Notes: generated by a model from the letters alone, not told the origin. 64,000 bases of DNA from Leisingera sp. ANG-M1 (GCF_000813745.1 NZ_JWLC01000007.1:206629-270628); one strand, 5' to 3'. Shown: positions 8,341 to 17,989, counted from the stretch's first letter. Translations and numbers: made by a program.

Positions 8341-9885
8341 ATGACAAACACGGGTTCAGGTCTCCTGGCGCGCCTCCGGCAAACCCTTGCCCCCGCACTT
8401 TTCGGGCCGCCCGTGCTCGCCTTTCTGCCTGCCCTCACCCTGGCCACCTATTGGCTTGGCGGCGAGGCTGCGCTGCTGTCGGTTGCCCTCGGCCTGCCGG
8501 TGCTGATTGCCGCGACCGGCGGCTTCAGCAAGCTCGGCGGCTCCAGCCTTCCGCGTGACAGTGTCACCGGCATGATTCTGCGCGACGGGTTTGAAAAGGA
8601 AACCGCCCGCATTTACGAGGAATGCGCCGATTCCGATCTCCGCTCAGCCATCTTTGTGCTGGAGCTGGATGACTACAAGGATCTGGCGGACCGCCACGGC
8701 CAGGAAGCCGGCGACCGGATCATGCAGCATTGCGGGGCGCAAATCGCCTCGGTGCTGCGCCAAAGCGATACGGTGGCCCGGATCGGCGACAGCCGGTTTG
8801 CCATCGCCCTTGCGCCCACGTTGCAGCTGGACCTGGAACTCTGCATTCAGCTGGCGGGCCGGATGCAGACCGCCGCCGAAGAACCTGTGCCTCTGGACGG
8901 CACCACTGTCTACATGACCTCCTCTATCGGCTTCTGCCAGCGCAACCGGGCTCCCGCAACAGGTGCCAACGACTGGATCAGTTCCGCGACCACCGCCCTG
9001 GCCGAAGCTCAAAGCAGCGGCCCCGGGGGCATTCGCGCCTTTTCCGCCGACATGTCGGGCCGCGGCAATTCCCGCACCAACCTGCGCGAGGAGGCCGCCG
9101 CTGCACTGGAGGGCGGTCAGATCCAGGCCTGGTTCCAGCCGCAGATCTGCACTGACACCGGCCGGGTATCGGGATTTGAAGCCCTGGCGCGCTGGTCGCA
9201 CCCGGTGCAAGGGCTGATCCCGCCCTCGACCTTCCTGCCCGCGCTGGAAGAAGCCGGGCTGATGGACCGGCTCAGCCAGGTGATGCTCTACAACGCTTTG
9301 GTCGCGATCAAGGCCTGGGACGCAGCGGGCGTGCATGTGCCCAGCGTCGGGGTGAACTTCGCCACCCAGGAACTGCGCAACCCCGGTCTTGCCTCCCGGG
9401 TGAAATGGGAGCTTGAGCGTTTTGAGCTGCCGCCGGAACGGCTCTGTGTGGAAATTCTGGAAACCGTGATGACCGATCAGCCCGATGATGTGGTCACCCG
9501 CAACATCCTGGCGCTGAGCGACCTGGGCTGCCAGATCGACCTGGATGATTTCGGCACCGGCCATGCCTCCATCGCTGCGGTGCGCCGTTTCAGCATTTCC
9601 CGCATCAAGATCGACCGCTCCTTTGTCATGAAGGCGGACCGGGATCCGGAGCAGCAGAAACTGATCTCCGCCATCCTCACCATGGCCGAGCGGCTGGATC
9701 TGGAAACCTTGGCCGAGGGTGTCGAAACCGCAGGCGAGCATGCCTTACTGGCGCAGCTGGGCTGCGGCCATGTCCAGGGCTTCGGCATCGGCCGCCCGAT
9801 GCCCTTCGACCAGACCCTGGATTGGATCACCGCCCATGAGGCCAAGCTGCAGGACGCTCCGGTGATCGGCCGCCATACGCCCTGA
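8341..9885 (+). CDS. GGDEF/EAL protein, probable cyclic-di-GMP phosphodiesterase
   Basis: A 514-residue protein with one or two N-terminal membrane helices (about 19-60), a GGDEF domain (about 75-230) and an EAL domain (about 245-500). The GGDEF signature is degenerate (RIGDSRF in place of the GGDEF loop), so cyclase activity is unlikely. The EAL domain keeps its catalytic set: FEALARW, the Asn of VNFATQEL, the Glu of ILETV, DDFGTG, KIDRSF, AEGVET and QGFGIGRPM. This predicts hydrolysis of c-di-GMP to pGpG, with the dead GGDEF as a possible GTP sensor. c-di-GMP commonly governs the motile-sessile switch in roseobacters. Confidence 0.92.
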   Translation: MTNTGSGLLARLRQTLAPALFGPPVLAFLPALTLATYWLGGEAALLSVALGLPVLIAATGGFSKLGGSSLPRDSVTGMILRDGFEKETARIYEECADSDLRSAIFVLELDDYKDLADRHGQEAGDRIMQHCGAQIASVLRQSDTVARIGDSRFAIALAPTLQLDLELCIQLAGRMQTAAEEPVPLDGTTVYMTSSIGFCQRNRAPATGANDWISSATTALAEAQSSGPGGIRAFSADMSGRGNSRTNLREEAAAALEGGQIQAWFQPQICTDTGRVSGFEALARWSHPVQGLIPPSTFLPALEEAGLMDRLSQVMLYNALVAIKAWDAAGVHVPSVGVNFATQELRNPGLASRVKWELERFELPPERLCVEILETVMTDQPDDVVTRNILALSDLGCQIDLDDFGTGHASIAAVRRFSISRIKIDRSFVMKADRDPEQQKLISAILTMAERLDLETLAEGVETAGEHALLAQLGCGHVQGFGIGRPMPFDQTLDWITAHEAKLQDAPVIGRHTP

Positions 9886-9920
9886 GCGCCCGAATCCTCG
9901 CAATTCCTTTGATTTTCTGC

Positions 9921-9950
9921 CGCGCCGGGGCCCTATGCCGCCCCGGCGCG
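9921..9950. terminator. Hairpin between the GGDEF/EAL gene and yidC
   Basis: CGCGCCGGGG (9921-9930) pairs perfectly with CCCCGGCGCG (9941-9950) across a 10-base loop. There is no long U-run, so it is terminator-like rather than a textbook terminator. Confidence 0.45.
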
Positions 9951-10028
9951 CCGCGATTCTGCTTGACCTTTGCGGCCCACCTCTGTTGAACCCCTTCTGT
10001 CATTCCATGCACGAGGCGCCTGTCCCCA

Positions 10029-11831
10029 ATGGACGATCAGAACAAAAATCTTATTCTCGCAACCGCACTCAGCTTTCTGGTGATCCTCGGGTGGTACACC
10101 CTGTTCCCGCCGCCGGAGCCGGAACAGGCGCCTGAAACCGCAATCAGCGAAACCGCGCCAGCAGGCGATACCGCCCTGGCACCCAGCGCCTCTGCGGATG
10201 CGGTGGCCGGAACCGCCGCGGAAGAGGCCGAAGCCCCGCAAGCGCCGCGTGTCTCCATCGACACCCCGCGGGTGACCGGCAGCATCTCGCTGCAGGGCGG
10301 CCGGATCGACGACCTGTCGCTGAAAGACTACCGCGAGACCCTGGACGCAGACTCTCCGATCGTCAAACTGCTGAAACCCGTGGGCGAAGCCCAGGCCTAT
10401 TACGCGCTTTACGGCTGGGCTCCGGGCGCGGGCCTGAGCCCCAGCGACGTGCCGGGCGCCAACACCGTCTGGACCGCACCCGCTGACGCAACCCTGACCC
10501 CCGAAAGCCCGGTCACCCTCACCTGGGACAACGGCAAGGGCCTGGCATTCTCGCGCACCATCTCGGTGGATGAAAACTACATGTTCTCGGTCACCCAGTC
10601 GGTTACCAACACCTCCGGCGGCACCGTCGCCCTGGCGCCATATGGCACCCTGGCACGCCACGGCCAGCCTGCGGACCTGAAGAACTTCTTCATCCTGCAC
10701 GAGGGCCTGGTGTCGATGGCGGACGGCGAGCTGGCCGAAACCGATTATGACGACATGGCCGATTTCGAGCCCGATCCGCGCGACGGCTCCAAATCTGAGG
10801 TCAAACAGGTCGAAACCAACGGCTGGACCGGCTTCACCGACCATTACTGGATGTCCACCCTGGCGCCTGCTCCGGGTCAGCCCTTCCGCTCAATCGCCAA
10901 ATTCGACGAACGCCGCGAGATCTACCAGACCGACATCGTGCTGCCGACCGTGACCTTGGCCGACGGCCAGTCCTCGGAAGTGACCACCGAACTGTTTGCC
11001 GGCGCCAAGGAATGGGCCACCATCCGCGGCTACCAGAAAGATGGCATCCAGGGCTTCCTCGACTCGATCGACTGGGGCTGGTTCTTCTTCCTGACCAAGC
11101 CGATGTTCGCTGTGCTGCACTGGCTGAACGTGATGATCGGCAACATGGGCTGGGCGATCATCGGCCTCACCGTGCTGATCAAGATCCTGGTCTTCCCGCT
11201 GGCGTATAAATCCTATGCGTCGATGGCGAAGATGAAGGAACTGCAGCCGGAGATGGAGAAGCTCAAAGAGCGCGCCGGCGACGACCGCCAGAAGATGCAA
11301 AAGGAGATGATGGAGCTGTACAAAAAGGAGAAGGTGAACCCCGCCGCGGGCTGTCTGCCGATCCTGATCCAGATCCCGATCTTCTTCTCGCTCTACAAGG
11401 TGATCTTCGTCACTCTGGAACTGCGCCACGCGCCCTTCTTCGGCCCCTTCCAGGACCTCAGCGCGCCGGACCCGACCTCGATCATGAACCTCTTCGGCCT
11501 GCTTCCCTTTGCAGCACCGGCACCGGAAAGCATCCTGGCCCTGGTCTTTATCGGCATCCTGCCGATCCTGCTCGGCATCTCGATGTGGCTGCAGCAGAAA
11601 CTGAACCCGGCGCCCACCGACCCGACGCAGCAGATGATCTTTGCCTGGATGCCCTGGGTGTTCATGTTCATGCTCGGCGGCTTTGCCTCCGGCCTGGTGG
11701 TCTACTGGATCGCCAACAACACGATCACCTTCGCGCAGCAGTATCTGATCATGCGCCGCCACGGCTATACGCCGGACGTGTTCGGCAACATCAAGTCGGG
11801 CTTCAAGAAGAAGCCCAAGGCCGACAGCTGA
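10029..11831 (+). CDS. yidC: Membrane protein insertase YidC
   Basis: The Oxa1/YidC/Alb3 insertase, acting alone or with SecYEG. The 600-residue protein is the long Gram-negative form: an N-terminal anchor helix (NLILATALSFLVILGWY), a large periplasmic beta-sandwich domain (about 65-330), and a five-helix core starting near 350 and containing AAGCLPILIQIPIFFSLYKV. The C-terminus is basic (KSGFKKKPKA), which helps ribosome contact. TTGACC (9963-9968) followed 17 bases later by TTGAAC is a weak promoter candidate. The stop codon overlaps the start of the next gene by one base. Confidence 0.97.
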   Translation: MDDQNKNLILATALSFLVILGWYTLFPPPEPEQAPETAISETAPAGDTALAPSASADAVAGTAAEEAEAPQAPRVSIDTPRVTGSISLQGGRIDDLSLKDYRETLDADSPIVKLLKPVGEAQAYYALYGWAPGAGLSPSDVPGANTVWTAPADATLTPESPVTLTWDNGKGLAFSRTISVDENYMFSVTQSVTNTSGGTVALAPYGTLARHGQPADLKNFFILHEGLVSMADGELAETDYDDMADFEPDPRDGSKSEVKQVETNGWTGFTDHYWMSTLAPAPGQPFRSIAKFDERREIYQTDIVLPTVTLADGQSSEVTTELFAGAKEWATIRGYQKDGIQGFLDSIDWGWFFFLTKPMFAVLHWLNVMIGNMGWAIIGLTVLIKILVFPLAYKSYASMAKMKELQPEMEKLKERAGDDRQKMQKEMMELYKKEKVNPAAGCLPILIQIPIFFSLYKVIFVTLELRHAPFFGPFQDLSAPDPTSIMNLFGLLPFAAPAPESILALVFIGILPILLGISMWLQQKLNPAPTDPTQQMIFAWMPWVFMFMLGGFASGLVVYWIANNTITFAQQYLIMRRHGYTPDVFGNIKSGFKKKPKADS

Positions 11832-12583
11832 TGACCGCCGAGGTCACACATATCTGGCGCCACCCGCTCAAATCGCATGGGCGGGAGGCACTGGAGGACG
11901 TTACCGTGAGCGCCGGGCAGACCATGCCCGGCGACCGCGTTTGGGCGGTTGCGCATGAGGCCTCGGATGCCGACGGCAGCCAGTGGGTATCCTGGGCCAA
12001 TTTCACCCGCGGCGCCAAGGCCCCCCGGCTGATGGCGATCAACTCGTCTTATGACGAGGCAGCGGGCCTTCTGACCCTGACCCACCCGGACCGCCCCGGC
12101 CTGACCTTTGACCCGGACAAACCGGAAGATCAGGCCCGTTTCCTGGAATGGGAAAAACCGCTGCTGCCGGAAAACCGCGCCGGCTCGTCCCATATCGTGC
12201 GCGTCCCGGGCCGCGGCATGACCGACACCGAATTCCCCTCGATCACCTTGTGCAACTGGGCCTCCCACCGGGCCGTGGAACAGGCAATCGGCCACGACCT
12301 CTCGGCCAAGCGCTGGCGCGGCAACATCTGGTTTGATCTGAATGAGCCCTGGGCCGAGAACAACTGGCTCGGCCGCGAGGTCCAGATTGGCGAGGCCGTG
12401 TTCGCTGTTCGTGAGCGCGTGGTGCGCTGCCTGGCCACCGCTGCCAGCCCGGAAACCGGTGAACGCGACGCCGACACATTGAAAACTTTGAAAGACAACT
12501 GGGGCCACCAGGACTTCTCGGTTTATGCCGAGGTCGTCCGCGGCGGCCGCATCCGCATCACTGATGCGGTAAAGGTGCTGTGA
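11831..12583 (+). CDS. MOSC domain-containing protein
   Basis: A 250-residue MOSC protein, the fold of the C-terminal domain of molybdenum-cofactor sulfurases and of the mARC/YiiM group. It opens with the beta-barrel-type motif VTHIWRHPLKSHGRE and carries RCLATAASPETGERD, containing the conserved cysteine expected to contact the cofactor. The substrate is unknown. The ATG is fixed by overlap with the last base of the yidC stop (TGATG), and its own stop overlaps the engB start the same way. The three genes are therefore translationally coupled. Confidence 0.9.
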   Translation: MTAEVTHIWRHPLKSHGREALEDVTVSAGQTMPGDRVWAVAHEASDADGSQWVSWANFTRGAKAPRLMAINSSYDEAAGLLTLTHPDRPGLTFDPDKPEDQARFLEWEKPLLPENRAGSSHIVRVPGRGMTDTEFPSITLCNWASHRAVEQAIGHDLSAKRWRGNIWFDLNEPWAENNWLGREVQIGEAVFAVRERVVRCLATAASPETGERDADTLKTLKDNWGHQDFSVYAEVVRGGRIRITDAVKVL

Positions 12584-13230
12584 TGCAGATGCAATTTCCC
12601 CTGGCCGAAGCGCCGGACGAGTTCTCCACCGAAAAGGGCCGCAAGCTGTTTGCGGGTGAAACCGGTTTCCTGAAGGGCGTCGTGGCGATGAACGGCCTGC
12701 CGCCCGCTGACCGGGTTGAGGTCTGCTTTGCCGGCCGCTCCAACGTCGGCAAGTCGAGCCTGATCAACGCGCTGACCGGCACCAAGGGCATTGCCCGCGC
12801 CTCCAACACGCCGGGCCGCACGCAGGAGATCAACTTCTTCACCCAAGGCCCCGAGCTTTATCTCGTCGACCTGCCCGGCTATGGCTATGCCAATGCGCCG
12901 CTGTCGGTGGTGGAGAAATGGCAGAAGCTGCTGAAGCAGTATCTTTCCGGCCGCGTCTCCCTGCGCCGCGCGTTTGTGCTGATCGACAGCCGTCATGGCG
13001 TCAAGAAAGTCGATGACGACATCATGAAGCTCCTGGACAGCTCTGCGGTGACCTTCCAGTGCGTGATGACCAAGGCCGACAAGGTCAAGGAAAAGGACCG
13101 CGCCAAGGTGCTGGAGCAGGTTCGTGGTGCGCTGGCAAAGCACCCTGCCGCCTACCCGGAAATCGTCCTGACCTCGTCTGAAAAAGGCGATGGAATCTCG
13201 ACGCTTAGGTCGATTATCGCTACTCTCTGA
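12583..13230 (+). CDS. engB: Ribosome biogenesis GTP-binding protein EngB/YsxC
   Basis: An essential small GTPase needed for 50S assembly. The 215 residues contain G1 GRSNVGKS (51-58), the switch I region NTPGRTQ, G3 DLPGYG, G4 TKADK and a late SS(E)KGDG region near G5. The ATG at 12583 overlaps the MOSC stop. A GTG three bases upstream is in frame but less likely. It is the last gene of the yidC-MOSC-engB coupled group, a conserved alphaproteobacterial arrangement leading to argB. Confidence 0.95.
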   Translation: MQMQFPLAEAPDEFSTEKGRKLFAGETGFLKGVVAMNGLPPADRVEVCFAGRSNVGKSSLINALTGTKGIARASNTPGRTQEINFFTQGPELYLVDLPGYGYANAPLSVVEKWQKLLKQYLSGRVSLRRAFVLIDSRHGVKKVDDDIMKLLDSSAVTFQCVMTKADKVKEKDRAKVLEQVRGALAKHPAAYPEIVLTSSEKGDGISTLRSIIATL

Positions 13231-13233
13231 GCA

Positions 13234-13608
13234 ATGTTTGACCGGCTCGCCTCCTACCTGGTTGTGATTGCCCTGGCCGTGGCCGGGCTGATCCCGGCTG
13301 GATGGATGCCGGGCACCGGGTCTGACGGCAAAGTGCTGTTGGTGATCTGTACCACCGAGGGCGCCGTCGAAACCTGGGTCGACCTGGACGGCGGCGACAG
13401 CAGCGGCGGCCATGCCCCCACCGAACAGATGGAAGACCGCAGCTGCCCCTTTGCCGCCCTTGGCGCCACTGCCCTGCTGCCGGATAATCTGATTGACCTG
13501 AACCTGGATGCGCCCTTGTCCGACCGCTGGTCGCGCGAGGCCTTCACCCACCATACTGCCGGCTTCCACTGGCGCTATGACGCCCGCGGACCGCCCGCGC
13601 TCTCCTAA
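13234..13608 (+). CDS. DUF2946-like small exported or membrane protein
   Basis: A 124-residue protein with one N-terminal hydrophobic segment (about 6-25, LASYLVVIALAVAGLIPAGWMP) that could be a signal peptide or anchor. The pattern GKVLLVICTTEG..., a lone downstream CPF, and the C-terminal ARGPPALS match small DUF2946-type proteins often coded beside metal-uptake or PepSY genes. A metal-related role is inference. It starts 3 bases after engB but probably belongs with the PepSY gene that follows. Confidence 0.6.
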   Translation: MFDRLASYLVVIALAVAGLIPAGWMPGTGSDGKVLLVICTTEGAVETWVDLDGGDSSGGHAPTEQMEDRSCPFAALGATALLPDNLIDLNLDAPLSDRWSREAFTHHTAGFHWRYDARGPPALS

Positions 13609-13692
13609 GGCCTGACGGCCTGTCCCTGAACAATCTTTGACATTCCCGCCGGCACCTCCTGTGCCCGGCCCTGTTCTGACATGGAGAGAACA

Positions 13693-15093
13693 ATGGCGAC
13701 CAGCCAACCGCATTCCGCGGGCCAATCGCGTCCGCTTACCGAAAAATTCTACTTCGCCGCCTGGCGCTGGCATTTCTATGCCGGCCTCTATGTGGTGCCG
13801 TTCATGATCATGCTGGCAGTGACCGGCCTGATGATGATGTTCATCACCCAATTCGACGGCCGCGACGGCGAAACCATCCGGATCACCCAGGGCGAGACCG
13901 CCCTGCCCCTCCCCCGGCTTGAAGACAGCGTCCTGGCCGCCCAGCCCGGCGCTATCGCCGAGTGGATCGGCCCCAAGGCCCCGGATCTGGCCACAGTGTT
14001 CCGGGTGAAAACCGAGGAAGGCCAGCGCCTGGTCGCCATCGACCAGTACACCGGCGAGGTGCTCTCCAGCTGGGACCGCCGCGCGGGCTGGTACGACTGG
14101 GCCGACAATATGCACGGCTCTCTGCTGATCGGCGACACTGGCGACCGGCTGATTGAGATCGCTGCGGGTCTCGGCCTGCTGCTGGTCTTCACCGGCCTTT
14201 ACATCTGGTGGCCCCGCGGCAATGCCGCCTCGGCCTTCATCCCCAATTTCCGCGCCCGCGGCCGCGCCCTGTGGAAATCTCTGCACGCGGTCACCGGCTT
14301 CTGGATGTCGGCGCTGCTGATTGTCTTCCTGATCTCAGGCCTGTCGTGGACCGGCATCTGGGGCGGCAAGTTCGTGCAGGCCTGGTCCACCTTCCCGGCC
14401 GAGAAATGGGACAACGTGCCCCTGTCGGACACCACCCACGCCGAGCATATGAACCACGGCCACACCAACGATGTGCCCTGGGCGCTGGAACAGACCCCGA
14501 TGCCTGCCTCGGGCTCTGACGCCGGCATCGACGGCATTCCCGCAGGCACCCCGGTGAACAGCGACAGCCTGGTGATCCTGGGCCGGCTGCTGGGCATGGA
14601 AGGCCGCTTCCGCCTCGCCTATCCCGGCGGTGAGGACGGCGTCTGGACCATCAACCGCGACAGCATGAGCAGCGACTCCGACGATCCTTTCATCGACCGT
14701 ACCATCCACATCGACCGGCACAGCGGCAAGATCCTCGCTGACGTGAAGTTCGAGGATTACTCCTGGGCCGGCAAATCCATGGCCGTCGGCATTCCCTTCC
14801 ACATGGGGCTGATGGGCACCTGGAACTTCGTGCTGAACGTGGTGTTCTGCCTTTCTGTGATCTTTGTGTCGGTCTCCGGCGTGGTGATGTGGCTGAAGCG
14901 CCGCCCGGCCGGTGCCGCCCGCCTGGCTGCGCCGCCGGTGCCCGCGGATCTGCCGTTCTGGAAGGGCGCGCTGCTGATCGGCCTCTTCACCTCCCTGGCC
15001 TTCCCGCTGGTCGGTATCACGCTGCTGGCCGTACTGGCCTTTGACGTGCTGCTGGTCAGCAACATCCCGGCGATGAAACGCGCGTTGACCTGA
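13693..15093 (+). CDS. PepSY domain-containing membrane protein
   Basis: A PepSY-associated TM (PiuB-like) protein of 466 residues. The helices lie at about 35-55 (VVPFMIMLAVTGLMMMF), 155-172, 200-225, 380-405 and 425-455, with two periplasmic PepSY-type regions between them (for example VFRVKTEEGQRLVAIDQYTGEVL and the later RTIHIDRHSGKILA). Relatives are commonly found with siderophore or copper uptake and ferric reduction systems. Reductase activity here is inferred only. The ATG at 13693 is preferred because GGAGAG lies 5 bases upstream; another in-frame ATG is at 13681. Histidine-rich loops (HAEHMNHGH) may bind metal. Confidence 0.85.
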   Translation: MATSQPHSAGQSRPLTEKFYFAAWRWHFYAGLYVVPFMIMLAVTGLMMMFITQFDGRDGETIRITQGETALPLPRLEDSVLAAQPGAIAEWIGPKAPDLATVFRVKTEEGQRLVAIDQYTGEVLSSWDRRAGWYDWADNMHGSLLIGDTGDRLIEIAAGLGLLLVFTGLYIWWPRGNAASAFIPNFRARGRALWKSLHAVTGFWMSALLIVFLISGLSWTGIWGGKFVQAWSTFPAEKWDNVPLSDTTHAEHMNHGHTNDVPWALEQTPMPASGSDAGIDGIPAGTPVNSDSLVILGRLLGMEGRFRLAYPGGEDGVWTINRDSMSSDSDDPFIDRTIHIDRHSGKILADVKFEDYSWAGKSMAVGIPFHMGLMGTWNFVLNVVFCLSVIFVSVSGVVMWLKRRPAGAARLAAPPVPADLPFWKGALLIGLFTSLAFPLVGITLLAVLAFDVLLVSNIPAMKRALT

Positions 15094-15111
15094 GCCCGCC
15101 TGACCCCGGAA

Positions 15112-15146
15112 CAGATGCCCGCCAATCCCTCACCGGCGGGCATCTG
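15112..15146 (+). terminator. Hairpin after the PepSY gene
   Basis: CAGATGCCCGCC (15112-15123) pairs perfectly with GGCGGGCATCTG (15135-15146), 19 bases past the stop. The U-run is missing, but the 12-bp stem lies at a gene end, so it is probably a transcript end or 3' stabiliser. Confidence 0.55.
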
Positions 15147-15336
15147 ATCAGGCACGCATTGCGGATTTGCGTCTCCGGAACCGGCTCATGGCTTCCCCTG
15201 TCCTGAGGAGGCCGTTGACCGGCAAAGGAACCGCAGCGCGTGCCGCCTTCCGGCTCTGTTCCGTCTTTGGCAGAGCCGGCAGCTGCGCGGTGTCTTTTGC
15301 GTCCTTTGAGGCGCCGCGCAGCCATTTCCCAAGCCT

Positions 15337-16065
15337 TTAGACGTGCTGCGCCCCGTTCACCTCGATCTCGGCGCCGGAGATATAGGAACTGCCCTCCGAG
15401 CACAGAAAATAGATCGCCGAGGCCACTTCCTCAGGCTGGCCCAGCCGCTGCATTGGCAGCTTCTCGACAATCTTCTCAGTGCCGGGCGACAGAATCGAGG
15501 TCTCCACCTCCCCCGGGGCAATCGCATTGACCCGCACCCCCAGCGGGCCGAAATCATGCGCCATCTCCCGCGTCAGCGCCGCCAGAGCCGCCTTGGAGGT
15601 GGCATAAGCCGCACCCGCAAAAGGATGCACACGGCTGCCCGCAATCGAGGTCACATTGACCACCGAGCCCTTGGCCGCCGCCAGTTCATCCTTCAAGCCC
15701 CGCGCCAAGACCACCGAGGCAAAGAAGTTCACATGGAACACCTTGCCCCAGTCCATCAGGTCGGTGTCCAGCGTGCTGAGCCGCTCTCCGTTCGACCCCT
15801 TGGGCGATATACCCGCATTGTTGACCAGCGCATCCAATTGCCCGTCCAGCCGCTCCTGGATCTGGCCCACTGCGTTGATCGTGTCGGACGGATCCGACAA
15901 GTCCAGCTGCACATGGTTCTCCTCACCGCCGCCCCAAGGGCATTCAGCCGGGAACGGCTGGCGCGAGCAGGTGATCACCCGCCAGCCCTCGGCGTTGAAC
16001 CGGCGCACGGTGGCATGGCCGATACCGCGGCTGGCGCCGGTCAGGAGCAAGGTTTTACGGCGCAT
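15337..16065 (-). CDS. SDR family NAD(P)-dependent oxidoreductase
   Basis: A short-chain dehydrogenase/reductase of 242 residues. It has the cofactor motif TGASRGIG (8-15), NNAG near 85, a catalytic Ser in NVTSIAGS and the YATSK motif (Tyr-x-x-x-Lys). The start at 16065 is chosen because GAGGAC lies just upstream and the Rossmann strand begins at once (MRRKTLLLTGA). The substrate cannot be told from sequence. It is the only minus-strand gene between engB and the aap operon. Confidence 0.88.
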   Translation of the reverse strand: MRRKTLLLTGASRGIGHATVRRFNAEGWRVITCSRQPFPAECPWGGGEENHVQLDLSDPSDTINAVGQIQERLDGQLDALVNNAGISPKGSNGERLSTLDTDLMDWGKVFHVNFFASVVLARGLKDELAAAKGSVVNVTSIAGSRVHPFAGAAYATSKAALAALTREMAHDFGPLGVRVNAIAPGEVETSILSPGTEKIVEKLPMQRLGQPEEVASAIYFLCSEGSSYISGAEIEVNGAQHV

Positions 16066-16188
16066 GGGACGGTCCTCATGAAGTGAATTGCGGGATGCTT
16101 TGCACGTCAAGCTAACACCGTAACCGGCATCTGCAATGGCTGCTCTTGGCAGCGGAGGCGGAACCGCCTAAACCAGAGCTTCAAAGGG

Positions 16189-17061
16189 ATGATGACAGCG
16201 ATGAAGACACAGAACATGAACCGCGATTGGATTGCCACTGCCGAGACCCTCTCCAGCGCCCTGCCGTACCTGCAGCGCTATGACGGGGCCATTGTCGTCA
16301 TCAAGCTCGGCGGCCACGCCATGGGCAGCGACGAGGCGATGGACACCTTCGCGCGCGACATCGTTCTGATGCGGCAAGTGGGTGTGAACCCGGTGATCGT
16401 GCACGGCGGCGGGCCGATGATCAACGCGATGCTGGAAAAGCTGCAGATCCAGTCCGAGTTCGTGAACGGCAAGCGGGTCACCGATGCAGCCACCATGGAA
16501 GTGGTGGAAATGGTGCTGTCCGGCGTCGTCAACAAGCGCATCGTGCAGGCGATCAACCGCCAGGGCGGCCGCGCGGTGGGACTGTCGGGCAAGGACGCGA
16601 ATCTGATCACCTGCGATCAGGCCAATGCGGATCTGGGCTTTGTCGGCGCGCCGGCCGAGATGGACCCCAAGGTGCTCTACGGCCTGTTCGAAAAGGACAT
16701 GATCCCGGTGATTGCCCCGATCGGCACAGGCCGCGATGGCGAGACTTTCAACATCAACGGCGACACCGCTGCCGGTGCCATCGCCAAGGCGCTGGAGGCC
16801 GACCGCCTGCTGCTGCTCACGGATGTGGCCGGCGTCAAGAACGGCGAAGGCGAGGTAGTGACCGAGCTGAGCGCCGCAGACGTTGAGGAGATGACTGCCA
16901 GCGGAGTCATTGCCGGCGGCATGATCCCCAAGACCGAAACCGCGCTGGATGCGGTCCGCAACGGCGTGCGCGCCTGCACCATCGTCGACGGCCGGGTGCA
17001 GAATTCGGTGCTTTTGGAGCTGTTCACCGATCACGGCGCCGGTTCGATGATCCGCGCCTGA
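16189..17061 (+). CDS. argB: Acetylglutamate kinase
   Basis: The second enzyme of arginine synthesis, phosphorylating N-acetyl-L-glutamate with ATP. It carries [10 protein letters not shown] (the lysine phosphate-binding loop), VHGGGPMI for substrate binding, [13 protein letters not shown], and the C-terminal [14 protein letters not shown] loop. Several start codons are close together (16189, 16192, 16201). AAAGGG at 16183-16188 fits best with 16201, which would shorten the 290 residues by four. The gene has no arginine-synthesis neighbours, as is common in this group. Confidence 0.95.
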   Translation: MMTAMKTQNMNRDWIATAETLSSALPYLQRYDGAIVVIKLGGHAMGSDEAMDTFARDIVLMRQVGVNPVIVHGGGPMINAMLEKLQIQSEFVNGKRVTDAATMEVVEMVLSGVVNKRIVQAINRQGGRAVGLSGKDANLITCDQANADLGFVGAPAEMDPKVLYGLFEKDMIPVIAPIGTGRDGETFNINGDTAAGAIAKALEADRLLLLTDVAGVKNGEGEVVTELSAADVEEMTASGVIAGGMIPKTETALDAVRNGVRACTIVDGRVQNSVLLELFTDHGAGSMIRA

Positions 17062-17069
17062 GCCGCGCC

Positions 17070-17142
17070 GGAGGGGCGCTGCCCCTCTTGGCCCTTCCCG
17101 GGGCCAATTCACCCCGGGATATTTTTGGCCAGAAAGAAGCAG
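17070..17142 (+). repeat. Interspersed intergenic repeat, copy 1
   Basis: A roughly 70-base unit starting GGAGGGGCGCTGCCCCTCTT, with middle section CCAATTCACCCCGGG and end CCAGAAAGAAGCAG, found again at 30448-30516. It directly follows argB. The GAGGGGC/GCCCCTC part forms a hairpin. Confidence 0.75.
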
Positions 17143-17194
17143 CAGTGGAGTGGCGGGGCTTGCTTTTTCGCCACATATGCGCATCGCTGCATCC

Positions 17195-17989
17195 ATGGAG
17201 CATGAAAGCCTGATCCGCCTGGGTGTTTTTCTGGGCCTGTTTGCGTTGTTTGCCCTGGCCGAGGTCAAGGCGCCAAAGCGGGAACGGCGGCTGCCGCGTG
17301 GGCAGCGCTGGGTCACCAATCTCTCGATCACCCTGCTGAATACGCTCATGCTGCGCGCCCTGGCCCTCGGCCTGCCGCTGCTGGCGGTTGGGGCAGCGCT
17401 GGACGCTGCGGAACAGGGCTGGGGGCTGCTGAATACGCTGGCCTGGCCCGCCTGGAGCGAAGTGCTGCTGGCGGTTCTGGTTTTGGATTTTGCCATCTGG
17501 CTGCAGCATCTGATCACCCACAAGGTGCCGCTGCTGTGGCGGTTGCACAGGGTGCATCACGCCGACCGTGACATGGATGTGACCACCGCCGTGCGGTTTC
17601 ACCCCGTCGAGATCGCCCTGTCGATGCTGTTGAAGATCGGGCTGGTCTATCTGCTGGGTCCCTCTGCCCTGGCTGTGGTGCTGTTCGAGATGCTGCTGAA
17701 TGGCACCGCTCTGTTCAACCATGCCAACCTGCGGCTGCCGCCCGCCGCAGATGCGCTGCTGCGGCTTTTGCTGGTGACGCCGGACATGCACCGGGTGCAC
17801 CACTCGGTCCGCCGCGAAGAGCATGACAGCAACTTTGGCTTTGCGCTGTCCATCTGGGACCGGCTGTTCGGCACCTACACTGCGCAGCCCGGCGGCGGCC
17901 ATGAGGGCATGACGGTGGGGCTGCAATGGCAGGACAGCCGCCCGGCCCGCCTGGGCTGGAGCCTGCTGCTGCCCTTCCGCCGCCGCTGA
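17195..17989 (+). CDS. Sterol desaturase/fatty acid hydroxylase family protein
   Basis: A di-iron membrane oxygenase of about 264 residues. The metal-binding histidines appear in order as LQHLITH, LHRVHHA, NHAN and MHRVHHS, the eight-histidine arrangement of the ERG3/fatty-acid-hydroxylase superfamily. Four hydrophobic segments precede or flank them. Bacterial members hydroxylate or desaturate lipids such as ornithine lipids, hopanoids or carotenoids; the substrate is not predictable here. The start is uncertain: ATG at 17195 or 17177, or GTG at 17150, none with a strong ribosome site. Confidence 0.87.
   Translation: MEHESLIRLGVFLGLFALFALAEVKAPKRERRLPRGQRWVTNLSITLLNTLMLRALALGLPLLAVGAALDAAEQGWGLLNTLAWPAWSEVLLAVLVLDFAIWLQHLITHKVPLLWRLHRVHHADRDMDVTTAVRFHPVEIALSMLLKIGLVYLLGPSALAVVLFEMLLNGTALFNHANLRLPPAADALLRLLLVTPDMHRVHHSVRREEHDSNFGFALSIWDRLFGTYTAQPGGGHEGMTVGLQWQDSRPARLGWSLLLPFRRR

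Noticed and set aside
12523..14286. 587-codon open frame on the minus strand across engB and the PepSY gene
   Set aside because: Antisense to recognised genes; composition is typical of a shadow frame in GC-rich DNA.
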